Shown: positions 1-8,618, numbered from the stretch's first letter. The stretch: DNA of 19,534 nt from DATDMG01 sp036518955 (GCA_036518955.1 DATDMG010000018.1:1-19534), one strand, 5' to 3'. Translations and numbers: made by a program. The notes: generated by a model not told the origin, from the sequence alone.

Positions 1-11
1 TTCCGTCGCGG

Positions 12-755
12 TCAGGGCGTCACCGTCGTCGTGGCGCGCCGCGCGGCCCTCCGCTTCGTCACGGGCGAACCCGACGCAGCCGCTGAGGCCGACGCGCCGG
101 CGGTGGATGCCGGCGCCTTGGTCGCAGCCACCGAGGACGCCGGCTTTCCGGAGGACGTCGCCGTGGTCGTCGCCGGGGCCCTTCCGGCCGCGGTGACCTT
201 CGTCGACGTCGTCGCGTTACCCGCCGATACTGCGGCCCCCGCCGGAGAGCCCTTCCCGGACGGCGTGACGTCTGGGACCGAGCCCGTGGCCGCCCCCTGC
301 CCGTCGGCAGATGGACCACGAGGAGTAACAATAGCGGGTCTGTTGGCTACCCCTGGTGAGGGCACACCCAGGATCCGGCCGTCCGTGGTGAGGAAGGCCG
401 CATTCGGCGCCTCCACCATCCCCAGCGACGCGGCCCGGCTCGCCAGCGCCTGTGGCGCCTCCTGCGCGGCGATCTGCTCCTGCAGCGTCTGGGCCTGCTC
501 GGTGAGCTGCTCGATCTGGGCCAGCTGGGTCCGCCGGACGAACGCCCCCTTCTCCAGGCTGACGTTCAGCAGCAGCAGGCCGACCAGCCCCACGGCGAGC
601 AGCACGAGGCTCGCCACCACCAGCCCGGCCCGGGACCGCGCGTGCGCCGGGGCGCTGACGACCCGCAGCCGGGGGGCACGGGCAGTCGGCCGAGTACTCG
701 GGCGAGGCGCCGGTCGGACGGCGGGACGGGTGACGACGGCGGTGGACTGGCTCAT
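12..755 (-). CDS. ftsL: FtsL-like division membrane protein
   Basis: Predicted 247-residue bitopic membrane protein in the FtsL position of the dcw cluster. The sequence shows a basic, proline-rich cytoplasmic N-terminus (1-42), one transmembrane helix (about 43-64), a short glutamine-rich coiled coil (about 74-104) and the motif LASRAASLGMVEAP (104-117), which is typical of the FtsL/septum-formation-initiator family. A long Ala/Thr/Ser/Pro-rich low-complexity tail follows (about 140-247). FtsL is known to join the FtsQLB complex that activates septal peptidoglycan synthesis by FtsW/FtsI; that role here is inferred from family and position. The ATG overlaps the rsmH stop as ATGA, so the two genes are probably translationally coupled. 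The long tail is an actinobacterial feature and is the least constrained part. Only 11 bases remain in the window after the stop, so the expected ftsI is not visible. Confidence 0.8.
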   Translation of the reverse strand: MSQSTAVVTRPAVRPAPRPSTRPTARAPRLRVVSAPAHARSRAGLVVASLVLLAVGLVGLLLLNVSLEKGAFVRRTQLAQIEQLTEQAQTLQEQIAAQEAPQALASRAASLGMVEAPNAAFLTTDGRILGVPSPGVANRPAIVTPRGPSADGQGAATGSVPDVTPSGKGSPAGAAVSAGNATTSTKVTAAGRAPATTTATSSGKPASSVAATKAPASTAGASASAAASGSPVTKRRAARRATTTVTP

Positions 756-1777
756 GCGGCATCCCCTTTCCTGTGCGCGCGGGCCGGTGGACCCGCCGTG
801 CGCCGACCGGTCCTGATCCGCTCCGCCGCGCGGAGCCTGACCGAGGCCGCGCGGGGATTGGCAGTGATCTCCTCCTCGGACGCCGTCTCGGCGCCGCGGG
901 TCAGCAGCCGCAGCACGGGCGCGTGCTCCGGCAGCTCCACCGGCAGGCCCGGAGGGGCACTGCTGGCGGCGCCGGCGGCGAGCACCCGCTTGACGATCCG
1001 GTCCTCCAGGGAGTGGTACGCGAGGACGACGATCCGCCCGCCCACGTCGAGGGCGTCCACCGCCGCCGGCATCGCTCGCTCCAGCCCGGCCAACTCGCCG
1101 TTGACCTCGATACGCAGCGCCTGGAAGGTGCGCTTGGCCGGGTGGCCCCCGGTCCGCCGGGCGGCCGCCGGCACCGACGCCCGGACCAGCTCCACCAGCC
1201 GGGAACTCGTGCTGAACGGTTGGCGCCCACGCTCGGCGGCCACCGCCTCGGCGATCCGCCGGGCGAACCGCTCCTCGCCGTACTCGCGCAGGACGCGCGC
1301 CAGCTCCGCGACCGGGTACGTGTTGAGGATCTCCGCGGCCGTCGGGCCGCCGGAATTGTCCATCCGCATGTCGAGCGGCGCGTCGACGGCGTAGGCGAAG
1401 CCGCGCTCGCGCTCGTCCAGCTGGAGCGACGAGACCCCCAGATCGAGCAGGACGCCCCGGACGGCGTCGATCCCGAGGTCGGTGAGCACGCGGGGCAACT
1501 CGTCGTACCGGGCATGCACCAGGCGCACCCGCTCGCCGAACGGCGCGAGCCGTCGCCCCGCCAGGGCCAGCGCCTGCCGATCGCGGTCGATGCCGACCAG
1601 GACGGCGCCCGGACACGTGGTGAGCAGCGCCTCGCTGTGCCCGCCGAGCCCGAGGGTACCGTCGAGGACGACGGCCCCCGGCTGCGCCAGCGCGGGCGCG
1701 AGCAGCGCGACACAACGTTCGAGGAGCACCGGCACGTGCGCCGGGCGCATCTCCTCGCCACCCGTTGGACGACCCAT
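752..1777 (-). CDS. rsmH: 16S rRNA (cytosine(1402)-N(4))-methyltransferase RsmH (MraW)
   Basis: SAM-dependent methyltransferase that in characterised members methylates N4 of C1402 in 16S rRNA in the decoding centre of the 30S subunit. Near the N-terminus is HVPVLLERC, then motif I VVLDGTLGLGGHSEALL, then GIDRDRQAL (acidic residue for the SAM ribose). Further on are LLDLGVSSLQLDERERGFAY and DAPLDMRMD, then FQALRIEVNGEL and VLAYHSLEDRIVKR near the end. All are RsmH hallmarks and the gene is full length (341 residues). The start is uncertain. I chose the ATG at 1777, which has only a weak AGGG upstream. A GTG at 1810 and an ATG at 1750, which has GAGGAG directly abutting it, are in the same frame. 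The family usually begins just before the HVPVLL block, so 1750 remains possible. The gene lies second in the dcw operon, after mraZ, and overlaps ftsL by four bases. Confidence 0.93.
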   Translation of the reverse strand: MGRPTGGEEMRPAHVPVLLERCVALLAPALAQPGAVVLDGTLGLGGHSEALLTTCPGAVLVGIDRDRQALALAGRRLAPFGERVRLVHARYDELPRVLTDLGIDAVRGVLLDLGVSSLQLDERERGFAYAVDAPLDMRMDNSGGPTAAEILNTYPVAELARVLREYGEERFARRIAEAVAAERGRQPFSTSSRLVELVRASVPAAARRTGGHPAKRTFQALRIEVNGELAGLERAMPAAVDALDVGGRIVVLAYHSLEDRIVKRVLAAGAASSAPPGLPVELPEHAPVLRLLTRGAETASEEEITANPRAASVRLRAAERIRTGRRTAGPPARAHRKGDAA

Positions 1778-1902
1778 TCGACCCTGACCTGTTCCTCTCG
1801 GCGGATCCACTCGACCAGCGTGGAAAGACCGTCGGCGGTCAGGTCTCCATCCGCTCCGGGGCCTGCCGCAGAGGCGGCCGGATGCGGGCCGGACAGCCGG
1901 CC

Positions 1903-1974
1903 TGACGCCGGGGAAGGGGAGTCAGGACGGGCATCTCGGCTGCGGCTTGACGCCGGGGAAGGGACGTCAGGACG
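1903..1974. repeat. Two 27-bp direct repeats, each hairpin-capable, in the mraZ-rsmH gap
   Basis: Positions 1903-1929 and 1948-1974 match at 25 of 27 bases, with a 45-bp period. Each unit has inverted arms around an identical purine-rich core GCCGGGGAAGGG. Unit 1 has CCTGAC at 1901-1906 and GTCAGG at 1921-1926. Unit 2 has TGACG at 1948-1952 and CGTCA at 1965-1969. They lie inside the roughly 370-bp stretch between the mraZ stop and rsmH, which holds no recognisable gene. They could be RNA hairpins for processing or attenuation, or protein-binding sites; the function is unknown. Confidence 0.75.
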
Positions 1975-2032
1975 CATCGAGCGGCTGGAGACCTCACCGC
2001 CGGCGGCGGTGCGGCGACATGCCACGTTGTTG

Positions 2033-2060
2033 AGTAGCTGCATCGTTCAGTAGCTGCATC
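2033..2060. repeat. 12-bp direct duplication downstream of mraZ
   Basis: AGTAGCTGCATC occurs at 2033-2044 and again at 2049-2060, a 16-bp period. On the dcw coding strand this gives GATGCAGCTACT twice. The second copy supplies an ATG at 2043 for an open frame beginning MQLLNNVACRR, with no convincing ribosome binding site. It could be a leader peptide, a regulatory repeat or simple slippage. Confidence 0.6.
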
Positions 2061-2145
2061 ACGGTGCACCGGGATGCTCCCGGACGGGGCACCTCGAGGC
2101 CCGTCGCGGGCGACGGGGGTCAGGTCGGCGGTGCGCGTCCATGAC

Positions 2146-2577
2146 TCAGAAGAGCCCCGGCACCACCTCCTCCGCCTGCTCGGCGAAGGCCTCCTCCTGT
2201 TCGGCCAGGTAGCTCTCCCAGGCCGGGCCGTCCCAGATCTCCACCCGCTGGCCGGCACCGATCACCGCGACGTCCCGGTCGAGCCCCGCGTAGGTGCGCA
2301 GGGCAGCCGGGATGGTGATGCGCCCCTGCTTGTCGACCGACTCGTCGCTGGCCCCCGACAGGAACACGCGCAGGTAGTCACGGGCCTGCTTGCTGGTGAC
2401 CGGAGCCTGCCGGAGCTGGTCGGCAAGCCGTTCGAACTCCGCCATGGGGAACACGTACAGGCACCGCTCCTGACCTCTCGTCACCACCACTCCTGCCTCG
2501 AGTTGTTCCCGGAACTTCGCAGGGAGGATCAGCCGGCCCTTGTCGTCCAGGCGCGGGGTGTAGGTGCCGAGGAACAC
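2146..2577 (-). CDS. mraZ: Transcriptional regulator MraZ
   Basis: 143-residue MraZ, the DNA-binding autoregulator at the head of the dcw cluster. It has two tandem SpoVT/AbrB-like (swapped-hairpin) domains, each with its DxxGR signature: DDKGRLILPAKFR at about residues 11-23 and DKQGRITIPAALR at about 82-94. The family forms ring-shaped oligomers that bind tandem TGGG-type boxes upstream of their own gene. The start is GTG at 2577, preceded by GAGGCGAGGAG at good spacing, and the length matches the family. The C-terminus is acidic (EEAFAEQAEEVVPGLF), as in other actinomycetes. A leader of about 105 nt separates the predicted transcription start from the GTG. Matching operator boxes are visible at 2686-2711, which supports autoregulation. 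Confidence 0.95.
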   Translation of the reverse strand: MFLGTYTPRLDDKGRLILPAKFREQLEAGVVVTRGQERCLYVFPMAEFERLADQLRQAPVTSKQARDYLRVFLSGASDESVDKQGRITIPAALRTYAGLDRDVAVIGAGQRVEIWDGPAWESYLAEQEEAFAEQAEEVVPGLF

Positions 2578-2605
2578 CGCTCCTCGCCTCCCTCACCTCG
2601 CAGAC

Positions 2606-2625
2606 CCGAGCCGAGCCGAGCCGAG
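2606..2625. repeat. (CCGAG)4 pentanucleotide repeat in the mraZ 5' leader
   Basis: Four perfect tandem copies of CCGAG (CTCGG on the transcribed strand) sit 28-48 nt upstream of the mraZ GTG, inside the predicted untranslated leader. Such short tandem repeats can change copy number by slippage. Confidence 0.8.
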
Positions 2626-2685
2626 AACACGCCACCGCCGCCCTCGGATCCCACCTACCTTTCGGCGCCACCCTCCCCCTGGGTG

Positions 2686-2711
2686 CCCCACTCTACTCCA
2701 CATCCCCCCAC
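2686..2711 (-). promoter_or_regulatory. MraZ operator: three 10-bp-phased GTGGRG boxes
   Basis: On the mraZ strand the boxes are GTGGGG (2711-2706), GTGGAG (2701-2696) and GTGGGG (2691-2686), exactly 10 bp apart, one helical turn. They fill the region from the -35 element to just past the -10 element. This matches the known arrangement of MraZ binding sites as tandem TGGG-containing direct repeats and predicts repression by promoter occlusion. Binding by this MraZ is inferred. Confidence 0.8.
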
Positions 2712-2717
2712 GGTCAA
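2690..2717 (-). promoter_or_regulatory. Promoter of the mraZ-rsmH-ftsL operon
   Basis: The -35 element is TTGACC (2717-2712) and the -10 element is TAGAGT (2695-2690, TAnnnT), with a 16-bp spacer. The predicted start is near 2683. The MraZ boxes overlap the spacer and the -10 element. Confidence 0.7.
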
Positions 2718-3022
2718 CGGGACGGGCCCCCCAGTGGCCAGCAACCTGTCACATCTGCCCAGGTCACGCGCGTGGGGGGAAGTGGAGGGGCCGGCGTGGC
2801 GCCGCCCCGGGTCAGCGCGTGCGGTGCGCCGTGCGGGGCTACGAACCTCGGGCGCACCCGGCCACCGATCGGGTCATTTCGGGACTAATCGTGCAGCGCG
2901 ACGGACGCCGGCCGACGGGCCGCGGGGAAGGTGGGGGGATGTGGGGGACGTGCCTTTGCCGGTTTCTGGCCCGGCGGGCTTGTGGTGACCGGGGGGCCGG
3001 AGTGAACATCCCGGAACGGGCC
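2718..3022. other. Intergenic region between divergent mraZ and moxR
   Basis: I see no convincing gene here. A 63-codon open frame starts at an ATG near 2940 and ends overlapping the moxR start. Its composition (Arg/Gly-rich, no recognisable motif) does not support it as a gene. The moxR promoter must lie here or just downstream, but no clear -35/-10 pair stands out. Confidence 0.5.
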
Positions 3023-3060
3023 GGCGGCAGGCACCAGACGCTGCCGCCGCACGTTGCGGC
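3023..3060 (+). promoter_or_regulatory. Two mutually exclusive hairpins in the moxR leader
   Basis: Stem A pairs GGCGGCAG (3023-3030) with CTGCCGCC (3041-3048) around a 10-nt loop. Stem B pairs GCCGCA (3046-3051) with TGCGGC (3055-3060) around a 3-nt loop. They share 3046-3048, so they compete. They end about 66 nt before the moxR GTG. This geometry could be an attenuator-like switch, but chance is possible at this GC content. Confidence 0.35.
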
Positions 3061-3126
3061 TGTCAGACTTGTCGGGGGAGGGTCGCCGCGTCAGCAGGGC
3101 GGCCTCCCGGGCGAAGAGGAGATGGT

Positions 3127-4104
<978 letters not shown>

Positions 4105-4115
4105 GCGGAGCGCCG

Positions 4116-5540
4116 GTGCGCTCGCTGCTCGCCTGGCTGCGCCCGGCCCTGTCCGGGCTGACGACCCGCGGCCGGTCCTTCCTCGCCGCCGGGATCGCCT
4201 CCGCCGCGTGCTCCATCGTGGTCGGCCAGCGCGACCTGCTCCGGGTGGCCGCGCTGCTGATCACGCTGCCGATCGGCTGCGCCCTGGTGCTGGGCCGGGC
4301 CCGTTACCGGCTCGCCCTCACCCGGACGATCACCCCTGGGCACGTGGTGGCGGGCGGGACGGCGCGCGTACGGCTCGAGCTGGAGAACGTCACGCGGCTG
4401 AGCACCCGCGTGCTCCTGGCGGAGGACCGGGTGCCGTTGTCGCTCGGCGTGTCGCCACGGTTCGTGCTGGCGCGGCTGCCGGGCGGCACCCGGGCGGCGG
4501 TGACCTACTCGGTGCGCTCGCTCGTCCGCGGCCGGTACCCGATCGGTCCGGTGCGGCTGCGCCTCGCCGACCCCTTCGGGATGTGCGAGGTCACCCGCTC
4601 GTTCACCGCGACGGACCCGCTGGTGGTGGTCCCCCGCACCTGGCCGCTGCCACCGGTCCGTGGCGGTGGCCTGTGGGCCGGGACGGGCGAGTCGATCGCG
4701 CGGAGCGCGGCCGCCAGCGGCGAGGACGACATCGCGACCCGGGAGTATCGCCACGGCGACGACCTACGGCGGGTCCACTGGCGCTCGACCGCCCGGCGTG
4801 GCGAGCTGATGGTCCGCCGGGAGGAGCAGCCGCGACAGATGCGTGCCACGGTGCTGCTCGACAACCGGCGGGACGGCCACCGGGGCGAGGGCGCGCAGTC
4901 GAGCCTGGAGTGGGCGGTGAGCGTCGCGGCGTCCGCGGCGGTCTCACTGGGGAGCCAACGGTACGGGGTTCGGCTGCTGCTCGACGGGCAACCTGCCACC
5001 TGGATCTCGCCCTTCTCCGGCGACGGCGCGGCGCGGCTGCTCGACGAGCTGGCGGTCGCCGCGCCGGGGGGCCCGCAGGTGCTCGCAGGTGCGGTGTCGA
5101 CCCTGGGCCGGACGAGCGGCGACGGCCTCGTGGTCGTCGTCCTCGGTGAGGTCGACGACGACGTCGCGGGGGCGCTGGCCCGGCTGGTGGGTCGGGGAGC
5201 GCTGGGCGTCGCCCTGCTCGCCCGGACCACCGAATGGGCCACCCTCTCCCCCGACCGGGCCGCCGAGGTGGACGCCGCTCGAGCCCGCGTCGCCGCCACG
5301 CTGCGCTCAGCCGGCTGGGGCGTGGCCGAGGCCGGGCCCCGCGACGCGGTGCCGGCCGCCTGGGCCGCCGCCCTCGGACTGCCGGATCCGGTCGGACCGG
5401 TCGTGACCAGCGGACCGGCCGCGGCCCCCGCGGCTCCCTCCCCCGCGGCTCCCTCCCCCGCCCCGCCCGGCGCCGCCCCGCCCGGCGCCGCGCCACCCGG
5501 TCCGATGCTCGTGAACGGATCCCGAGGAGAGCCGCGATGA
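4116..5540 (+). CDS. DUF58 domain-containing membrane-anchored protein
   Basis: 474-residue protein with two N-terminal transmembrane segments (about 22-39 and 42-60). A beta-rich region follows, then the DUF58 signature YRHGDDLRRVHWRSTARR (211-228) and a vWA-like strand VLLDN (246-250). DUF58 proteins are the usual partners of MoxR ATPases; their biochemical role is poorly defined. The C-terminal 50 or so residues are Ala/Pro-rich, and the DNA there has short tandem duplications (about 5425-5500), suggesting a disordered and fast-changing tail. The start is GTG at 4116, 11 bp after the moxR stop. The stop overlaps the next ATG as ATGA, so coupling to the transglutaminase gene is likely. Confidence 0.9.
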   Translation: MRSLLAWLRPALSGLTTRGRSFLAAGIASAACSIVVGQRDLLRVAALLITLPIGCALVLGRARYRLALTRTITPGHVVAGGTARVRLELENVTRLSTRVLLAEDRVPLSLGVSPRFVLARLPGGTRAAVTYSVRSLVRGRYPIGPVRLRLADPFGMCEVTRSFTATDPLVVVPRTWPLPPVRGGGLWAGTGESIARSAAASGEDDIATREYRHGDDLRRVHWRSTARRGELMVRREEQPRQMRATVLLDNRRDGHRGEGAQSSLEWAVSVAASAAVSLGSQRYGVRLLLDGQPATWISPFSGDGAARLLDELAVAAPGGPQVLAGAVSTLGRTSGDGLVVVVLGEVDDDVAGALARLVGRGALGVALLARTTEWATLSPDRAAEVDAARARVAATLRSAGWGVAEAGPRDAVPAAWAAALGLPDPVGPVVTSGPAAAPAAPSPAAPSPAPPGAAPPGAAPPGPMLVNGSRGEPR

Positions 5541-7912
5541 CCAGCACCCAGGCGCGACTCACGCTGGCCGCCGCGGTGGCCACCCTGCTCGCGGCGTTGA
5601 CCCTGGTCCCGCTGCTGCAGGGCGGCGAGTGGTTCCTGGCCGTCGTCGTGGTGGTGGGCGTGGTCGCCGGGGTCGGCGCCGGAGCGCGGCAGGTGGTCCG
5701 CTGGTGGCCGGCCGTCGTGCTGCTCCAGGCACTCGGGCTGGTGCTGTGCGTCACCTGGCTGTTCGCCCGGGACGTCGCCACCTGGGGCCTGCTGCCCGGC
5801 CCGGACGTCGTCCGAGAACTCTCCGACCTGCTGCACGCCGGCCTCACGGTGACCCGCCTGGAGGTGCCACCGGTGCCGGTGACCAGGGGCGTCGTCCTGG
5901 TCACCGGCGGCGGTGTCGGTCTGGTCGCGCTGGCGGTCGACATGATCGCCGCGTCCTTGCACCGGCCCGCCGTCGCCGGGCTCCCCCTGCTGGCCGTCTA
6001 CTGCGTGCCGGCCGCCGTCCTGCCGGGCGGACTCTCCTGGTGGTACTTCGTGGTGGCCGCGCTCGGCTTCCTCCTGCTCGTCGGATCCGACTCCGTGGAC
6101 CGGGTCCGGAGCTGGGGCCGGGTGCTCGGCCCCAGCAGCGACGACCGGGGTGACCGGACGCTGGGCGGCCCGCTCGCCGGTGCCCGACGGCTGGCGGTGA
6201 GCAGCGTGCTGGTCGCGGCCGTCGTCCCCACGTTCGTGCCCGGCCTCGGCGACCAGTTGCTGCGGGGCCACGGCAGCGGCCACGGGAACGGCAAGGGCGG
6301 CAGCATCATGGTCGTCAACCCGATCCTGACCCTGAAGGACAACCTCACCGCCCGGTCGAACGTGGTCATCGTCCGCTACACCACGACCGCCGCGCACCCC
6401 GACCCGCTCCGGATCGTCAGCGACGACGTCTTCGACGGCAGCCAGTGGTCCCCGAGCACGGGCGAGATCCCGCGCGACAACAAGGTGCAGGACGGGCTGT
6501 CGAACCCACCCGGCCTCTCCCAGGACGTTCCGGTCCGGCAGCTCCGGACGAGCATCAACGTCCTGGACCTGCAGCAGACCTACCTGCCCACGCCCTACCC
6601 CCCGACGAGGGTCCAGATCGAGGGCGCGTGGATCTACGACTCGCAGACCCTGAACATCGTGGGAGACGGGGTGACGACGCGGAACAGCCGTTACGTCGTC
6701 GACCATCTCGCCGTCGAGCCGACCGCCCGGCAGCTCGAGGCGGCGCCCCCGCCACCGGTGGAGATCCTGAACACCTACGGGAAGCTGCCGGCCACGCTGC
6801 CCCGCACGATTTCCGAGACGGCACGCGCGGTGGCGGGGACCGGCAGCACGTACGCCAAGGCGCTGGCCCTGCAGGAGTGGTTGCGCAGCACCGGGGGTTT
6901 CGACTACAGCGAGCAGGTCGACCCGCCCAAGGGCAGGCAGGCCAGCGGGCAGGACGCGGTCCTGGCGTTCCTGCAGAACAAGCACGGGTACTGCGTCCAG
7001 TTCGCGTCGGCGATGGCCGTGATGGCACGCACCCTGAACATCCCCTCCCGGGTCGCCGTGGGCTTCCTCCCCGGCCACCAGCGGGCGGACCACACGTACG
7101 AGATCAACCTCCGTGACGCCCACGCCTGGCCGGAGCTGTACTTCGGCGGGATCGGCTGGGTGCGCTTCGAGCCGACGCCGTCCCGGCGATCCGGTCCTGT
7201 ACCGGCCTGGGCGCAATCGCCCACGGCGGAGGCGCCCGCCCCCACCGCCACCGCCACCCAGTCGGTCACCTCGAGGCCGACCCGTGCGGTCACCCGCCGT
7301 GACCCTGGCCTGAACGACGCCCCGGCCGCCGTCGAGCCTTCGCTGCTGGACCGGATCATGGCTGACATTCCCTGGGGTTGGCTGGCCGGACTGGCGGGTC
7401 TGGCACTTCTCGGCGGCGTGCCGCTCGCCGTCGAACGCCTGATCCGCCGGACCCGTTGGCTCCGTGCCGCCCGAGGAACGCCGATCGCCCGGGTCGAGGC
7501 CGCCTGGGACGAGCTGCGCGAGGAGTTGGAGGACCTGGGGGTCACCTGGGCCGCTTCCTGGACGCCGCGGGCGCTGCAGTTGCGGCTCGTCACCGACCAC
7601 GCGCTTCCTGGCAGCGCCCAGGCCGCGCTCCGGCGGCTGGTGACCGATCTCGAACATGCCCGGTACGCGCCCCCGGACGGGGAGGGCCGGGACGTCCCGG
7701 CACTGCGCTCGGACGTCGCGACCGTCGTGGGAGCCGTGGTGGAATCCGGGACGATCAGGCCGTGGGTGCGCCACCGGGCACGCTGGCTGCCCGCCTCAGG
7801 GCTCCGGACGCTGAGTGGAGCGCTGCGGCGGCTCGACGTCGCGGTCAACGAGGCCGGCCGCAAGATGTCGGAGTTCGGCGCGGACGTGCGCCAGCGGGTG
7901 GGCCGCCCCTGA
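5537..7912 (+). CDS. TgpA-type membrane transglutaminase-like protein
   Basis: 791-residue membrane protein. About six or seven transmembrane helices lie within the first 240 residues. A large extracytoplasmic region (about 240-612) follows and contains the transglutaminase-like core. One helix at about 614-632 and a roughly 160-residue cytoplasmic DUF4129-like tail close the protein. The catalytic Cys is in GYCVQFASAM (Cys486) and the His is in DAHAWPELYF (His529). The third acidic position is Glu545 in VRFEPTP, where Asp is also seen in the superfamily. A Ser/Thr/Pro/Ala linker spans about 549-600. Papain-like proteins of this type are thought to act at the cell envelope; the substrate is unknown. 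The start is ATG at 5537, with GAGGAGA at 5524-5530. It is the last gene of the MoxR-DUF58 operon. Longer in-frame upstream starts lie inside the DUF58 gene and were rejected. Confidence 0.93.
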   Translation: MTSTQARLTLAAAVATLLAALTLVPLLQGGEWFLAVVVVVGVVAGVGAGARQVVRWWPAVVLLQALGLVLCVTWLFARDVATWGLLPGPDVVRELSDLLHAGLTVTRLEVPPVPVTRGVVLVTGGGVGLVALAVDMIAASLHRPAVAGLPLLAVYCVPAAVLPGGLSWWYFVVAALGFLLLVGSDSVDRVRSWGRVLGPSSDDRGDRTLGGPLAGARRLAVSSVLVAAVVPTFVPGLGDQLLRGHGSGHGNGKGGSIMVVNPILTLKDNLTARSNVVIVRYTTTAAHPDPLRIVSDDVFDGSQWSPSTGEIPRDNKVQDGLSNPPGLSQDVPVRQLRTSINVLDLQQTYLPTPYPPTRVQIEGAWIYDSQTLNIVGDGVTTRNSRYVVDHLAVEPTARQLEAAPPPPVEILNTYGKLPATLPRTISETARAVAGTGSTYAKALALQEWLRSTGGFDYSEQVDPPKGRQASGQDAVLAFLQNKHGYCVQFASAMAVMARTLNIPSRVAVGFLPGHQRADHTYEINLRDAHAWPELYFGGIGWVRFEPTPSRRSGPVPAWAQSPTAEAPAPTATATQSVTSRPTRAVTRRDPGLNDAPAAVEPSLLDRIMADIPWGWLAGLAGLALLGGVPLAVERLIRRTRWLRAARGTPIARVEAAWDELREELEDLGVTWAASWTPRALQLRLVTDHALPGSAQAALRRLVTDLEHARYAPPDGEGRDVPALRSDVATVVGAVVESGTIRPWVRHRARWLPASGLRTLSGALRRLDVAVNEAGRKMSEFGADVRQRVGRP

Positions 7913-7914
7913 TC

Positions 7915-7940
7915 CCCCGGCCCCGCTCGCCGGGCCGGGG
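7915..7940. terminator. GC-rich hairpin after the transglutaminase gene
   Basis: A perfect 9-bp stem, CCCCGGCCC (7915-7923) with GGGCCGGGG (7932-7940), surrounds an 8-nt loop two bases past the stop codon. There is no U-tract, as is common in high-GC actinobacteria. It lies between convergent operons. Confidence 0.6.
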
Positions 7941-8137
7941 CCGGATGTCCGACGCCACCCGAACGGGGGCCAGGATCGGCCCCACCCTGCACGGAAGGGT
8001 TGACCGCCGGCTCCACGCTGGCCGGGCCGCCCGTTCGGCCCCGACATGCAGCTGCCGCCCGGTCGCGCGACCAGGCGGCACGTTCACGGCGAAGGATCAG
8101 AAACCAGCAGGACCGTCACGCCGTGACAGGGGGACGT

Positions 8138-8152
8138 CCTCCCGCCAGGAGG
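8138..8152 (-). terminator. Possible small terminator hairpin after the DUF3040 gene
   Basis: CCTCC (8138-8142) pairs with GGAGG (8148-8152) around a 5-nt loop, 25 nt downstream of the DUF3040 stop. Nearby GTCACG-C-CGTGAC (8115-8127) is a further dyad. Weak evidence. Confidence 0.3.
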
Positions 8153-8176
8153 GCCTGGGACGCGCTGCCAGAGCCC

Positions 8177-8557
8177 TCAGCGGCCGTCACGACGGCGGTC
8201 CCAGCGCCGTTCGAGGCGCTGCATGAAGCTGCCCCGCCGCTTGGAGACCTGCCGGATGCTCCCGTTGCCCTGCACGATGCCCGCGGGACCACCTCGACGG
8301 TGGCCCGAGACGGCGTAGGCGGTGCCGGCGAGCATGCTGACGAAACCGACGACGCCCAGCACGACCATCTGCTGCGCCACACCGACGATGAGGAGCACGA
8401 GGCCGACCACCACTCCGGTCACCCCGATGAACAACCTGCGTGCGGACCCAGGACGCCGAGCAGCGCCTCGCATCGCGGAGGCGAACTTCGGATCCTCTGC
8501 ATAGAGGGCGCGCTCCATCTGCTCGAGCAAGCGCTGCTCGTTGTCGGAGAGCGGCAC
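8177..8557 (-). CDS. DUF3040 small membrane protein
   Basis: 126-residue protein of the actinobacterial DUF3040 family; the function is unknown. The N-terminus MPLSDNEQRLLEQMERALYA followed by EDPKFASAMR is the family signature. Two adjacent transmembrane helices (about 42-60 and 64-84) follow, then a basic cytoplasmic tail rich in Arg. The start is GTG at 8557 because it has an AGGAGG six bases upstream and begins exactly at the conserved block; an in-frame start further out at 8686 was rejected. It lies 125 bp downstream of dinB with a possible promoter of its own. Proteins of this type often occur near the dcw region in actinomycetes (recalled, not checked). Confidence 0.9.
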   Translation of the reverse strand: MPLSDNEQRLLEQMERALYAEDPKFASAMRGAARRPGSARRLFIGVTGVVVGLVLLIVGVAQQMVVLGVVGFVSMLAGTAYAVSGHRRGGPAGIVQGNGSIRQVSKRRGSFMQRLERRWDRRRDGR

Positions 8558-8589
8558 GACGACCTCCTGAGTACTGCGGTGATGGGAAC

Positions 8590-8618
8590 AGGATAGGTCG
8601 GGCTTGCTCGGCGCGAAA
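8590..8618 (-). promoter_or_regulatory. Possible DUF3040 promoter
   Basis: A -10 TATCCT (8595-8590) lies 17 bp from a weak -35 TTTCGC (8618-8613). The predicted start gives a leader of roughly 26 nt before the GTG at 8557. Confidence 0.4.

Noticed and set aside
756..1715. N-terminal extension of the ftsL frame
   Set aside because: It overlaps rsmH in another frame; the FtsL-like protein clearly starts at the ATG at 755 that overlaps the rsmH stop.
5425..5500. Short tandem repeats near the DUF58 3' end
   Set aside because: They encode an Ala/Pro-rich tail and are explained by low-complexity coding sequence rather than a separate element.
4505..7774. Long open frame (1089 codons) on the minus strand
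   Set aside because: It is antisense to the DUF58 and transglutaminase genes, which have clear motifs; the frame is open only because of high GC codon bias.
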